This document shows, piece after piece, positions 19,673-28,008 of a stretch of 64,000 nt of DNA (position 1 is the first letter of the stretch; the number at the start of each line of letters is the position of its first letter). Origin of the DNA: Desulfuromonadaceae bacterium (GTDB lineage: Bacteria > Desulfobacterota > Desulfuromonadia > Geobacterales > Pseudopelobacteraceae); assembly GCA_028683855.1 (NCBI GenBank), contig JAQUHA010000011.1, positions 1-64,000 of the forward strand. The letters are read 5' to 3'. The position numbers and the translations under genes are program-made. The notes beneath the pieces are model-generated. The model was given only the letters and a program-made list of their open reading frames with translations. It was not told the DNA's origin and made no database searches.

Positions 19673-20295
19673 TAATCCCTGCAGCTGACAAGCATTTCAG
19701 CCAGATCCGCCAGATTCTCCACCGCCAGATCAGTGACATCAGGCCAGCGCTTTGCATCAGGTCTTCCCACATGAACTGTGGCCGTACCGGCGTTCCTCCC
19801 TGCCTGCAGATCGAAGAGGTAATCTCCGACCATAACAACTTGTCCCGAATCTGCGCCCCACTGATCGAGAAGGTAATGAATTCCGGATGGATCCGGCTTG
19901 GGTGGCGCATCATCACGTCCCAGTACATAAGTGTCATTGAAATAGCTGCGGGCTCCGATGACGTCAAGAGTCATCATGGCAATCTCCCGGCTGTTTCGCG
20001 TCAGGATGCCAAGATGAAAGTCAAATTCACTCAATAATTCCAGCAGATCTGACAACCCGTGGGCCGCAACGGCATTTTCTGCCAGTCTCCGTTCGATGTC
20101 GTCAAGCAGGGTGTGCCGACGTGCCGATTCTGGCGGTTCAAGAGAGCCAAGATGTTCCAGGATATCATAAGTCTCAGGGATATCGAGCTCCCGGCGTATG
20201 TAGGCAAAATCGTGAATCGGAAGTGTGAGCGTGCCATCCAGATCGAAGATCCAGTAGCGCCGATTTTCAAACAGCCTGTAAATGTCAGAACTCAT
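19669..20295 (-). CDS. HAD-superfamily hydrolase (phosphoglycolate phosphatase-like)
   Basis: 208 residues. Motif I is WIFDLDGTLT (nucleophile Asp18, acid Asp20), motif II is in GILTRNS, and the late block GDYLFDLQAGRNAG holds the metal-binding acidic residues. A helical cap sits between motif I and II. This is the layout of Gph/PGP-type small phosphatases acting on phosphate monoesters in the cytoplasm; the substrate is not determined. Transcribed toward the 53-aa gene with a four-base tail overlap. Confidence 0.85.
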   Translation of the reverse strand: MSSDIYRLFENRRYWIFDLDGTLTLPIHDFAYIRRELDIPETYDILEHLGSLEPPESARRHTLLDDIERRLAENAVAAHGLSDLLELLSEFDFHLGILTRNSREIAMMTLDVIGARSYFNDTYVLGRDDAPPKPDPSGIHYLLDQWGADSGQVVMVGDYLFDLQAGRNAGTATVHVGRPDAKRWPDVTDLAVENLADLAEMLVSCRDY

Positions 20296-20375
20296 TCAAC
20301 TCCACGATTCTACAAAATTAATCTTTTACTCCAACACACTTAATACCTTTAAAAATTGCAGCTGAATCAGCAAGT

Positions 20376-20588
20376 TCATCTCCGTAGCAGCCACATGATA
20401 AACGAGAGTATCAGAGAGATAAGGATGCATGATGTCAGCGGGAAGTAGAAACTGAAATTCTCTCTCTTTACGAGGATATCGCCCGGCAGCTTTCCCAGCC
20501 ATGGAAAGCGTGGCGCAAATGACACAACGACGCCGGCCAGAATCAGCAGCAGCCCGATTACTATCAGTGATTTTCCGAAACCGCTCAT
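20376..20588 (-). CDS. DUF2905 small membrane protein
   Basis: 70 residues with two transmembrane segments, one at about 7-26 and one near the C-terminus, flanking the conserved PWLGKLPGDILVKRENFSFY core of DUF2905. Function unknown. It overlaps the upstream gene 20585-20851 by four bases, so it is the last gene of the minus-strand run that starts with the MoxR-like ATPase at 23669. Confidence 0.85.
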   Translation of the reverse strand: MSGFGKSLIVIGLLLILAGVVVSFAPRFPWLGKLPGDILVKRENFSFYFPLTSCILISLILSFIMWLLRR

Positions 20589-20851
20589 ACTCTTCCTAAC
20601 TTTTCTTCGAGTCTTGCAATGACCTCAACAACGATAGCCTCTACGTCAGCGCCTCTGACGGTGAAATAGAGAAACTGCCCTGTATGGTGTGACCAGTATA
20701 CATCCTCAACCGGAAGCGGTTCAAGCAGGCTGTCGATTTTTTCATATGATATGAAAGGATCACCGTCAGGCCATTTGCGGTTCAGCCTTGCCTGCTGGGC
20801 ATCGGTCAGCGGAATTCTGTAGGTTATCGAATAGATCTCCGGTTTCATCAC
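20585..20851 (-). CDS. Unknown 88-aa protein in the MoxR/TIKI operon
   Basis: 88 residues, no family recognised. Visible: PEIYSITYRIPLTDAQQARL at the start, a YWSHHTGQFLYFTVRGADVE segment with aromatic and histidine residues, and a helical end. Start is either GTG 20851 (spacing seven from AGGA) or ATG 20848. It lies 20 bases after the 658-aa protein and overlaps the DUF2905 gene, so it is very likely co-transcribed with both. Confidence 0.6.
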   Translation of the reverse strand: MMKPEIYSITYRIPLTDAQQARLNRKWPDGDPFISYEKIDSLLEPLPVEDVYWSHHTGQFLYFTVRGADVEAIVVEVIARLEEKLGRV

Positions 20852-20871
20852 TTTCTGATCCTGTTTTGGCG

Positions 20872-22848
20872 TTACCAGATGTAATCCTTCGCAATAGCCC
20901 GTTTATCCCTGCCTGACAGAATGTGGAGGATTCGCAGCTGTTTCAGCTTCTGCGGAGACAGGGAGCCGATCGGAATATAGACAATTTTTCGCTCGCGTCG
21001 TGCCGCAATCTGCTTGAAGATACTGCGAGGCGGTTTTGCCGCAACGTAGACCACATGTTTTTCCGGAGAATAGTCCAGCGCTGCCATCAAGAGAACCTCC
21101 GAGCGGGTCGAAGCTGAATAATAATCCGGGTCTCTCCATACGTCAAACATGCGGCGCGGTGGATAGGAGAGCAGAAAGCCTCCGTATTCGCAGCGGCAGA
21201 TGCCCGGGCCAACGATATTTTCCGCCGGCTCGGTCGCATAGAAAGCCATATCCGACTCCTGGTCATGCTCGCCAAGCCAGGTCATGCAGTAGGGAAAACG
21301 TTCTTTTCGACGATCCTCGTCGAAGATGACAACCAGACAGCCTACGCCGCCCTTTGCCCGCTGCTGCTCCCTGACATATACTGTCCCTTCATGGATGTTG
21401 CGCAGTGTCTCCCGCATGTCGATGCCATCAAGGAGTGATGTGGTGAACTTTTCACTGCGGCTCATCTCTTCCGAAAGCTGCATGTTCGCTTTTCGCTTGA
21501 GAAAGCGTCCGTAGTTTTCTATGGCGATATCCTCTTCGGGATAAGAGCAGATGGATGGATCGTCAAAACCCTCCAGCCACTCTCCGGGATGCTTTTCCCG
21601 TTTTCGTTTGAGAAATCCCATCTGCGAAATACTCTTGTTACGCTTCTGGCGTGGACGGAAACGGAGCTGACGGCTGCCGCCCCAGACCTCTTCCGGTGAA
21701 AGTGTGATGGTTGGCAGGTCGCTGCTTTCAGACTGCCACGGGTAGAAAGTGGCAAGCCGGCAGAAGGCATAAGCAAAGTTATCGTCTATGCAGCCACGGG
21801 CAGTAGCCAGAAGCTGAAAGAGATCCGGCAACAGTCTGTTTCTCTGAAGAGCATAATTCCGGGAAAACTTGAAGAAAGCCCGTTTCTGCCAGATATGGAT
21901 CGAGTCGCCGGTCTCCTGACGGTACTGATTCGCCGCCTCGCAGAAGAGGCGATAAATGACGCGCTGCCTGTCAATTAACAGCCCCTCTCTTCCAACATGC
22001 CGTGCCGTTCTCAGGATTGCATTCGCAAGGATTTTCTCTTCCGGGATTTCCTGCTTTCCCCCCTGAATCAATTCCAGAGCGTGAAAACTTTTGCGTAGAC
22101 CGGCACCTTTTTCAACTGGCTCTTCCGGCAGCGGACCACGACGACGTTCATAAACTGCCGAGAGAAACGGGAACTCGGCAAGAATCTCCCGGCAGGAATC
22201 CGGATGCAGATTCCAGAGCGAAATGTCATCGCGCCTGATACGTTCCAGCGGCTCTGCCTGCTGAGTATCGAACAGCAGCTTGACCCGTTCCAGATGTGCC
22301 ATCCCGCAGACATAGAGAACTGATTTGTAACTGCGGGATAACCTCTGTAGCCGGAAAGCCATCCCCTGTTCCCGTCGCTTATCCTCAAGGGACGGAACCT
22401 GCACTGAACTCTGTTTCAGGTATTCGCGGTAGTAATCTGCCAAGCCGATACGGCAGATGCTGTAAGTGTCCGGTAAGGGCTCGTTGTGTGCAGGATAGCT
22501 GTCGGTGTCGACATCGACAAAATGGAGAGGGATATTCTGGGCCAGTGCCAGTCGTGCCGCCTCTGCCAGAGGATCGGCCGGTTCGATCAGAAGAAAGGTT
22601 GTCTTGTCTTCGCTCTGGTGCGAAGTCCTCTTCGGCTGGATCTGATAACTGATAACGGAAATTTGCGGAAGTCTGCGCACCGCTCTGGTGAAAGTGTCTG
22701 CAAGGGTAGGGGGGAGCTCAATCGCCACCGCGTCAGGTTTGACCTGTTGGAACGCCATCCGCACCAGTTGGGCAAACTCCATTTTGTAATGGAGGATCGG
22801 CAGGGCTTTGATTGAAGCAAATTTTTCGAGATAGAGTTGCTGTGTCAT
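20872..22848 (-). CDS. Large protein with N-terminal TraB/TIKI-like domain, partner of MoxR-like ATPase
   Basis: 658 residues, soluble. The first ~190 residues carry the spaced motifs of the TraB/PrgY/TIKI group: a PxxH near the start (His20), an IELPP glutamate (Glu44), a K-R-R-E-Q-G-M-A block (Arg159-Ala164, like the RDxxMA motif) and GMAH (Gly182-His185, a GxxH). Some positions are degenerate (Pro for Gly in the first motif, Glu for Asp in the third), so enzyme activity is uncertain. The remaining ~450 residues match nothing I recognise; they include a basic arginine/lysine-rich middle (about 400-420) and an alpha/beta C-terminal third. The gene starts two bases after the ATPase stop, so the two are almost surely made together. 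Domain call is from motif reading only. Confidence 0.6.
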   Translation of the reverse strand: MTQQLYLEKFASIKALPILHYKMEFAQLVRMAFQQVKPDAVAIELPPTLADTFTRAVRRLPQISVISYQIQPKRTSHQSEDKTTFLLIEPADPLAEAARLALAQNIPLHFVDVDTDSYPAHNEPLPDTYSICRIGLADYYREYLKQSSVQVPSLEDKRREQGMAFRLQRLSRSYKSVLYVCGMAHLERVKLLFDTQQAEPLERIRRDDISLWNLHPDSCREILAEFPFLSAVYERRRGPLPEEPVEKGAGLRKSFHALELIQGGKQEIPEEKILANAILRTARHVGREGLLIDRQRVIYRLFCEAANQYRQETGDSIHIWQKRAFFKFSRNYALQRNRLLPDLFQLLATARGCIDDNFAYAFCRLATFYPWQSESSDLPTITLSPEEVWGGSRQLRFRPRQKRNKSISQMGFLKRKREKHPGEWLEGFDDPSICSYPEEDIAIENYGRFLKRKANMQLSEEMSRSEKFTTSLLDGIDMRETLRNIHEGTVYVREQQRAKGGVGCLVVIFDEDRRKERFPYCMTWLGEHDQESDMAFYATEPAENIVGPGICRCEYGGFLLSYPPRRMFDVWRDPDYYSASTRSEVLLMAALDYSPEKHVVYVAAKPPRSIFKQIAARRERKIVYIPIGSLSPQKLKQLRILHILSGRDKRAIAKDYIW

Positions 22849-22850
22849 AA

Positions 22851-23669
22851 TCAGTCGAGATATGGGACAGCTTCCTGGCCGAGGATTCTGGTGACAGCAA
22901 GCCGCAGCAGATCCCGAGCCGGATTACCGCCTGCGGCCGACATCTTGAGGGCATAGCGGGCGATATTGATGCCGTCTCTGACGGAGTAGAGTTCATCGTT
23001 TTTGTGAGCGCTCTGGAGAAATTTCACGACGTACTCAAGGATCTCCCGGTCGGCAAACGGCAGATTTTCCTTCAGAATAGTGTACTCCTCGTCTGCCTCC
23101 GGAAAGTCGATGTAGATCTGCGGCTGCAGTCTTGAATGAATATATTCCGGAATTTCGAAAGTGGAAGAATCTTCGTTCATGGTGACAACGATGCGGAAAT
23201 CACGTTGGGCGGGGATACGAAGCCCGGTGACGATTGATTCAACGTAACGGCGGTCATCCAGAAGCGGGGCAAGTGACGCCCATGCCTTCTCACTCATCCT
23301 GTTCCCTTCATCAAGAATCAGCACTCCACCTGTGAGCATCGCTGATACCAGTGAAGAAGCGGCGTACTGAATCTTTGCATCAGGGTCAATAACCGGGGTG
23401 ACAATCAGATCTTCCGGGCGAGTGTCCATGGTTGCCTGAAACAGGTAGACCGGACGGTTTAGACGTTTGGCTGCTGCGTAGGCCAGTGTAGTTTTGCCAA
23501 CCCCCGGCTTCCCGATAAGACGCGGATTGAACGGTATGTCACGATCATTGATCACCATCCAGGCGGCTAGCAGCTGCATGAGAAGTTCTTCCTGCCCGAC
23601 CCACTGCAGATTAAGTTCGACCGGCCTTGCCAGTGAGAGTTTAATGCTGTCTATCGTAATATGATTCAT
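22851..23669 (-). CDS. MoxR-like AAA+ ATPase (module 1)
   Basis: 272 residues. Walker A GKPGVGKTT (Lys59), Walker B GGVLILDEGNRM (Asp120, Glu121), sensor 1 FRIVVTMNED and an arginine-rich SRLQPQIYIDFPEADEEY after it place it in the MoxR/RavA branch of AAA+ ATPases, which remodel or load metal onto partner proteins, often VWA proteins. First gene of the minus-strand run ATPase, TIKI-like protein, 88-aa protein, DUF2905. It is divergent from the YjbQ gene, with 171 bases between the two starts. Confidence 0.88.
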   Translation of the reverse strand: MNHITIDSIKLSLARPVELNLQWVGQEELLMQLLAAWMVINDRDIPFNPRLIGKPGVGKTTLAYAAAKRLNRPVYLFQATMDTRPEDLIVTPVIDPDAKIQYAASSLVSAMLTGGVLILDEGNRMSEKAWASLAPLLDDRRYVESIVTGLRIPAQRDFRIVVTMNEDSSTFEIPEYIHSRLQPQIYIDFPEADEEYTILKENLPFADREILEYVVKFLQSAHKNDELYSVRDGINIARYALKMSAAGGNPARDLLRLAVTRILGQEAVPYLD

Positions 23670-23840
23670 TATGCTGGCTCCATTTGGTCTTGATTTGAAA
23701 ACTGAACACAGTCAACGATTCACTATAGTAACCTATGGGTATGTTTTTAGGTCATTATTCAGCTCATTACAACAGATAATTCCTGAAAAGGTGGACGTAT
23801 TTTCCGGTCATGAGGTAGTATGCCTTCAGGGGGGTGTGTT

Positions 23841-24239
23841 ATGCAGACGGCAGAGTTTCATGTTTCATCAAACAGGCGCACGCAGTTCATATCCATAACA
23901 TCCAGAATTAATGCTCTTGTCGTTGAGCAAGGGTGGCAAAACGGAGTGATTACCGTTTTTGTCCCGCATACAACGGCAGGTGTGACAATAAATGAAAATG
24001 CCGATCCGGATGTGGCAACCGATATGGAGTCGTTCAGCGACGAACTTGTTCAGGTGCACCACGGCTTCCGGCACAGCGAAGGAAACTCGGACGCTCATTT
24101 AAAGGCGAGTTTCTACGGATCATCCGTTCAGGTGATACTGAAAAATGGCAAGATGTGGCTGGGAATCTGGCAGGGGATATATTTCTGCGAGTTTGACGGG
24201 CCACGTGAGAGAAATGTTTACGTCGCTTTTTCGGGATGA
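23841..24239 (+). CDS. YjbQ/UPF0047 family protein
   Basis: 132 residues from ATG 23841 (preceded by AGGGGGG at 23828-23834; the in-frame ATG at 23820 overlaps that site's upstream part and adds seven unrelated residues). The family blocks HTTAGVTINENADPDV, HSEGNSDAHLKAS and LGIWQGIYFCEFDGPR, with their conserved histidines, acids and glutamine, are all present. Members bind a metal and E. coli YjbQ has thiamine-phosphate synthase side activity; the main role is unsettled. Confidence 0.9.
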   Translation: MQTAEFHVSSNRRTQFISITSRINALVVEQGWQNGVITVFVPHTTAGVTINENADPDVATDMESFSDELVQVHHGFRHSEGNSDAHLKASFYGSSVQVILKNGKMWLGIWQGIYFCEFDGPRERNVYVAFSG

Positions 24240-24286
24240 AAATCTGTAGAAAGTCGCGTAACACACCTTGAACATGGAGAAAACTC

Positions 24287-24676
24287 ATGCTCAAATGTAA
24301 TGAATCGCCGCCGGGCCAGTTGCTTCTGGCGATACGCCAGTTTAACTGTCGTGATTGGTACGAATGTCACGAAACTATCGAAGGTCTCTGGCTGGGTGAA
24401 ACCGGTGAGATGAAGGATTTTCTCCAGGGGACACTCCAGATTTCGGTGGCCATGCTTCACTGGCAGAACGGCAATCACGGCGGAGCGGTCAGCCTCCTTG
24501 CCGGTGGGGTAAACTATCTGAAGCGTGTGCCGGATGTCTGTCTCTGGGTGGATGTCCCCGCTCTTATTGCTTCGGCGGAGCGAGTCCGCACGGCCTTGCT
24601 GGAGCTGGGGCAGGAGCGGATGGAGATGCTCGATCCGGGGCTCATCCCCGAGATAAAGACCGTTTCACTCCCCTGA
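24287..24676 (+). CDS. DUF309 family protein
   Basis: 129 residues, all helical by pattern. The signature FNCRDWYECHETIEGLW, close to the DUF309 core FNxgdyyeaHExLE, and the following DFLQGTLQISVAMLHWQNGN support the family. Role unknown. GGAG at 24273-24276 precedes the ATG. It follows the YjbQ gene by 47 bases and may share its transcript. Confidence 0.85.
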   Translation: MLKCNESPPGQLLLAIRQFNCRDWYECHETIEGLWLGETGEMKDFLQGTLQISVAMLHWQNGNHGGAVSLLAGGVNYLKRVPDVCLWVDVPALIASAERVRTALLELGQERMEMLDPGLIPEIKTVSLP

Positions 24677-24744
24677 AGGTTTGCAGAGAAATTCCGGAGA
24701 TCAATCTGGCACCAGATATTACAACGATCTCAAGGAGCAGATTA

Positions 24745-25185
24745 ATGAACTATCTCGATATGCTGTACCGGCTTGCAGTTGGCTTTTGGGCCGGTGGAAA
24801 CGCGATATTCACCCTTATGTTAACGCCGGTTCTGTTTAAAACCGAAAGCCGGGACATAGCGGCGCGAATCGTCGGTAACCTTTTCCCGGTCTATTTCAGA
24901 TGGGGAATTGCGTGCGGTGTGATCGCGATGATCTCATTTCTGGCAGGGCGTGGCTTTGTCATGAAACTGCCGGTGATCCTGCTGCTTGTCATGCTTGCGC
25001 TCTCTTCTTTTCAGGCGTTCTACATAGAGCCGCGTGCGGCTGAACTGAAAAGGCAGATCGGCTCTTTTGAGACAACCAGCAAGGAAGATCCTTTGCGGAG
25101 AGAGTTTTCCAGGCTTCATGCCGTATCTGCGGTGTGTAATCTGACGGTTCTTGCCGGAGGTGTCGTACTGGTGATCCTGCCGTGA
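24745..25185 (+). CDS. DUF4149 membrane protein
   Basis: 146 residues with four hydrophobic segments; the start YRLAVGFWAGGNAIFTLMLT and LFPVYFRWGIACG match the DUF4149 pattern. An inner membrane protein of unknown function. AGGAG at 24732-24736 precedes the ATG. The gene lies in a loose + strand series from YjbQ to the methyltransferase-like gene. Confidence 0.8.
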   Translation: MNYLDMLYRLAVGFWAGGNAIFTLMLTPVLFKTESRDIAARIVGNLFPVYFRWGIACGVIAMISFLAGRGFVMKLPVILLLVMLALSSFQAFYIEPRAAELKRQIGSFETTSKEDPLRREFSRLHAVSAVCNLTVLAGGVVLVILP

Positions 25186-25212
25186 CCAGTTTTCAGAACG
25201 GTGTAGAGTAAA

Positions 25213-25698
25213 GTGCTGAGAGATCGCCTGAAAGGTTCACGCGGTGAGTGGTACCTTGTCGTCCAGGCCGTCATATTTCTTCTGTTGGGATTCGGTCCGC
25301 GCGGATATCAGCTGTTGCCGGTCTGGCCGTACCCATACTCTCTGATTGCCACCGTATCCGGAGTTGTTCTAATGCTGGCCGGCACTCTGCTTGCTCTGGC
25401 TGGTACGAATAATCTTGGCAGAAATCTTACCCCTTTGCCAAAACCGAAGCGAGATACGTTTCTTGTTGTAACCGGAGCGTACGCTCTGGTGCGCCACCCC
25501 ATATACAGCGGACTCATTCTTTTTTCCTTTGGTCTCGGCTTCTGGCTCCAGAGCTGGTTGACTCTCGTCTACGCCATCCTGCTTCTACTGTTTTTTGATA
25601 TCAAGTCGAGGCGTGAAGAAAAATGGCTGGTAGATGTGTTTCCGGAGTACGTTGCCTACCGCAAGCGGGCGAAGAAGCTGATACCGTTTATTTACTGA
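25213..25698 (+). CDS. Isoprenylcysteine carboxyl methyltransferase (ICMT)-like membrane protein
   Basis: 161 residues, four to five transmembrane segments. The block YALVRHPIYSGLILFSFGLG followed by EEKWLVDVFPEYVAYRKR is the SAM-binding C-terminal signature of ICMT/PEMT-like integral membrane methyltransferases. Bacterial substrates are mostly unknown (lipids or small molecules). GTG start 28 bases after the DUF4149 stop. Confidence 0.85.
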   Translation: MLRDRLKGSRGEWYLVVQAVIFLLLGFGPRGYQLLPVWPYPYSLIATVSGVVLMLAGTLLALAGTNNLGRNLTPLPKPKRDTFLVVTGAYALVRHPIYSGLILFSFGLGFWLQSWLTLVYAILLLLFFDIKSRREEKWLVDVFPEYVAYRKRAKKLIPFIY

Positions 25699-25801
25699 TT
25701 ATTTTTCAGATTAGGTTAGGGACGCTGGAGAATATATGACGAAATGTTGGTCGCGCTGAAGGGGGGCAGAGGCAAGTCTGAGTAAAAGTGTCAGACGAAA
25801 C

Positions 25802-25829
25802 TTGAAAAGATCCTTGAACAGGGTATTAT
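25802..25829 (+). promoter_or_regulatory. Candidate sigma70 promoter for the TPM gene pair
   Basis: TTGAAA (25802-25807) and TATTAT (25824-25829) are separated by 16 bases and lie 33 bases before ATG 25863. Consensus-like but found by eye only. Confidence 0.4.
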
Positions 25830-25862
25830 TGCTCTGCTTATCAATTAAAATCAGAGGTGTTC

Positions 25863-26723
25863 ATGGTTCGACAGAAGCATATCCTCATTGCGCTCCTCCT
25901 TGTTCTCATCCCCCTGCTGTCACAGGCTTTGGACGTCCCTCCGCTTTCGGGACGGGTCAACGATTATGCCGGTTTGCTATCGCCAACGGCAAAATCCATG
26001 CTGGAACAGAAACTGGCCGCTTTCGAACAGTCTGATTCTACTCAGGTTGTTGTTCTGACTGTGTCAACACTTCAGGGTGATGATATCGATCAGTTTGCCA
26101 TTCATGTGGCGGATCAGTGGAAAATCGGTCAGCAGGGGAAAGACAACGGCGTTATTCTCGTTCTTGCCACTGCGGAGCGGAGGGTGCGTATCGAGGTAGG
26201 AATGGGGCTGCAGGGGGTGTTGCCGGATATTACAGCGGGACAGATAATCCGGAACGTCATGACCCCGTACTTCCGCAAAGGTGATTATGACAGAGGTGTC
26301 GAGGCAGGCGTGGAGGCTATCGTGGCCGCGACAAGAGGTGAATTCAAGGCAGCACCTGGAGATGGCGCTCATCGTGTAAAGCGTCAAAAGGGATCAAGTT
26401 TTCTCTCCCTTCTCTTCATTATCGGAATAATTACAATGGCGCTCGGTTCAGTCTCCAAACCTCTGGGAGGGGTTGCAGGGTCAATCGGTCTCCCCATCGC
26501 CGCAAGTGTATTATTCCCCTGGCTTGCCCTGAAATATCTTCTGGTACTCGCCGCTGTGGGGTTTGTCGCAGGTCTTCTGCTCAGTTTCCTCGGGCTCTTC
26601 GGGCGTGGTGGCGGCGGAGGTGGTTTCTACGGCGGAGGCTTCGGTGGCGGCGGTTTTGGCGGCGGTGGATTTTCCGGAGGGGGAGGGGGCTTCGATGGCG
26701 GCGGTGCTTCCGACGGGTGGTAA
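25863..26723 (+). CDS. Secreted/membrane TPM-domain protein with Gly-rich tail (YgcG-like)
   Basis: 286 residues from ATG 25863 (AGAGG at 25853-25857; GTG 25857 overlaps that site). Signal peptide at 1-23, then a TPM domain (RVNDYAGLLSPTAKSMLEQK, VVVLTVSTLQGDDI, KDNGVILVLATAERRVRIEV), two transmembrane segments near 185-240 and a glycine-rich tail. TPM domains sit outside the membrane; relatives act in photosystem repair or envelope stress, here unknown. Co-transcribed with the next TPM gene. The frequent partner LemA is not next to it. Confidence 0.87.
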   Translation: MVRQKHILIALLLVLIPLLSQALDVPPLSGRVNDYAGLLSPTAKSMLEQKLAAFEQSDSTQVVVLTVSTLQGDDIDQFAIHVADQWKIGQQGKDNGVILVLATAERRVRIEVGMGLQGVLPDITAGQIIRNVMTPYFRKGDYDRGVEAGVEAIVAATRGEFKAAPGDGAHRVKRQKGSSFLSLLFIIGIITMALGSVSKPLGGVAGSIGLPIAASVLFPWLALKYLLVLAAVGFVAGLLLSFLGLFGRGGGGGGFYGGGFGGGGFGGGGFSGGGGGFDGGGASDGW

Positions 26724-26725
26724 CG

Positions 26726-27361
26726 ATGATAAATGAGACAATTTTAAAATATCTGACTGGTGAAGAGCAGAAGCTTATTCGCGAGGCGGTCCAGAAGGCG
26801 GAGTCCCTGACTTCCGGCGAGATAGCCCCAATGCTGGTTGCGGCAAGTGATGACTACCGTGAGGCAGCGACCCATGCTGCGATTATTGCTGCTGTGCTGC
26901 TCTCTCTGACAGTTGCTGTCATAATTGACGATACTTCAATCTGGCACTTTATTCCGTTCACTCTTTTCCTCTTTCTCCCTCTTTTGTGGCTCTTTCGTCG
27001 TCTCCCCGCTCTCAAGCTCGCGTTTACCCCTGCGGCACGGGTGCGGGCCGTTGTGCAGCGGCGGGCAGTGAGCGCGTTTTACGAAAACGGGCTGCATCGA
27101 ACGCGCGAGGAGAACGGCATACTTATATTCATATCTCTTCTGGAGCATCGGGTCTGGATTCTTGGTGACCGTGGCGTAAATGCGGTAATTCCGCCGGAGC
27201 GCTGGTCATTCCTCGCAGCCTTGATAGCCTCAGGGATACGAAAGGGGCGGATGGTTGAGTCGCTGGTTGCCGCAATAGCGGAGGTTGGCGGAGTTCTTGC
27301 GGAGCATTTTCCACGCCGCGAAGATGATACCAATGAACTGCCGGATCTGCTTGAAGGGTGA
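26726..27361 (+). CDS. TPM-domain membrane protein
   Basis: 211 residues from ATG 26726 (two bases after the previous stop; an overlapping GTG at 26717 is also possible). It has an N-terminal helix with EAVQKAESLTSGEIAPML typical of TPM proteins, a paired transmembrane region at about 55-95, and the second TPM half ENGILIFISLLEHRVWILGD. It forms a two-gene unit with the larger TPM protein. Cellular role unknown. Confidence 0.82.
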   Translation: MINETILKYLTGEEQKLIREAVQKAESLTSGEIAPMLVAASDDYREAATHAAIIAAVLLSLTVAVIIDDTSIWHFIPFTLFLFLPLLWLFRRLPALKLAFTPAARVRAVVQRRAVSAFYENGLHRTREENGILIFISLLEHRVWILGDRGVNAVIPPERWSFLAALIASGIRKGRMVESLVAAIAEVGGVLAEHFPRREDDTNELPDLLEG

Positions 27362-27526
27362 ATGTCTGATGTGAAAAAATGGAGCTATTTGGCTGAACGT
27401 AATCGATAATATTACTCTTTTCAGAGCTTTGTGTAAAAACTGCTATACAAGCTGAAAATGGTGTAAATCTATTTGTTGTAATGTATAATCACGAAGGAAA
27501 TTAATCGCAGGTACAAGGAGATTGAT

Positions 27527-27826
27527 ATGATTAGAAAAGTTGCAGGCAGTATAGTGGCTGTTGCATTAACCGCTGGTTTTGCCGTTGCTGCAGTTAATGT
27601 GGATGTTAAAACTCCGAGTGTCAGGGTGCAGGTAGGAACTCCTCAGGCACCTCCGCCACAGCAAGTCAGAGTGATTGAAAGAGAACGGGTAATTGTAAAG
27701 GAAAAAGAGTATTCTGAACATAAGGATAACGGGAAGCATAAAGGGCAGAAAAAGGGTAAGAAACATCATAAACAGAACAAGCATGATAAACATGAGCATG
27801 ATAAACATGACAAGCATATCGATTAA
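27527..27826 (+). CDS. Small secreted His/Lys-rich protein
   Basis: 99 residues. Signal peptide (VAGSIVAVALTAGFAVAAVN) then a short proline/glutamine stretch, an arginine/glutamate-rich helix, and a tail of about 38 residues that is almost only His, Lys, Asp and Gly, with repeated HDKH units. AAGGAG at 27515-27520 precedes the ATG. The tail could bind divalent metals in the periplasm, which is inference from composition. TATAAT at 27484-27489 may be its -10 box, though no good -35 is visible. Confidence 0.7.
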   Translation: MIRKVAGSIVAVALTAGFAVAAVNVDVKTPSVRVQVGTPQAPPPQQVRVIERERVIVKEKEYSEHKDNGKHKGQKKGKKHHKQNKHDKHEHDKHDKHID

Positions 27827-28008
27827 CAATTTTGGAGGATGGAGCCTGTTCAACTGCTCGTAAAGTTATTTTTTTATCCTCTTCGGGCATGAAACCGCTC
27901 TTCTGCTATATTTGAATGTAGATTAGCCTCAATTTCAATTTCCTCCATGAACAGTTTTTGATAGAATGATGAGCTAGGATTATTAATGCTGATCATGGAG
28001 AAAATTGA

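Noticed and set aside
23695-23729. TTGAAA and TATAGT between the divergent module 1 ATPase and YjbQ gene as a promoter
   Set aside because: The spacing is 23 bases, too long for a sigma70 promoter, and no better -35 was found.
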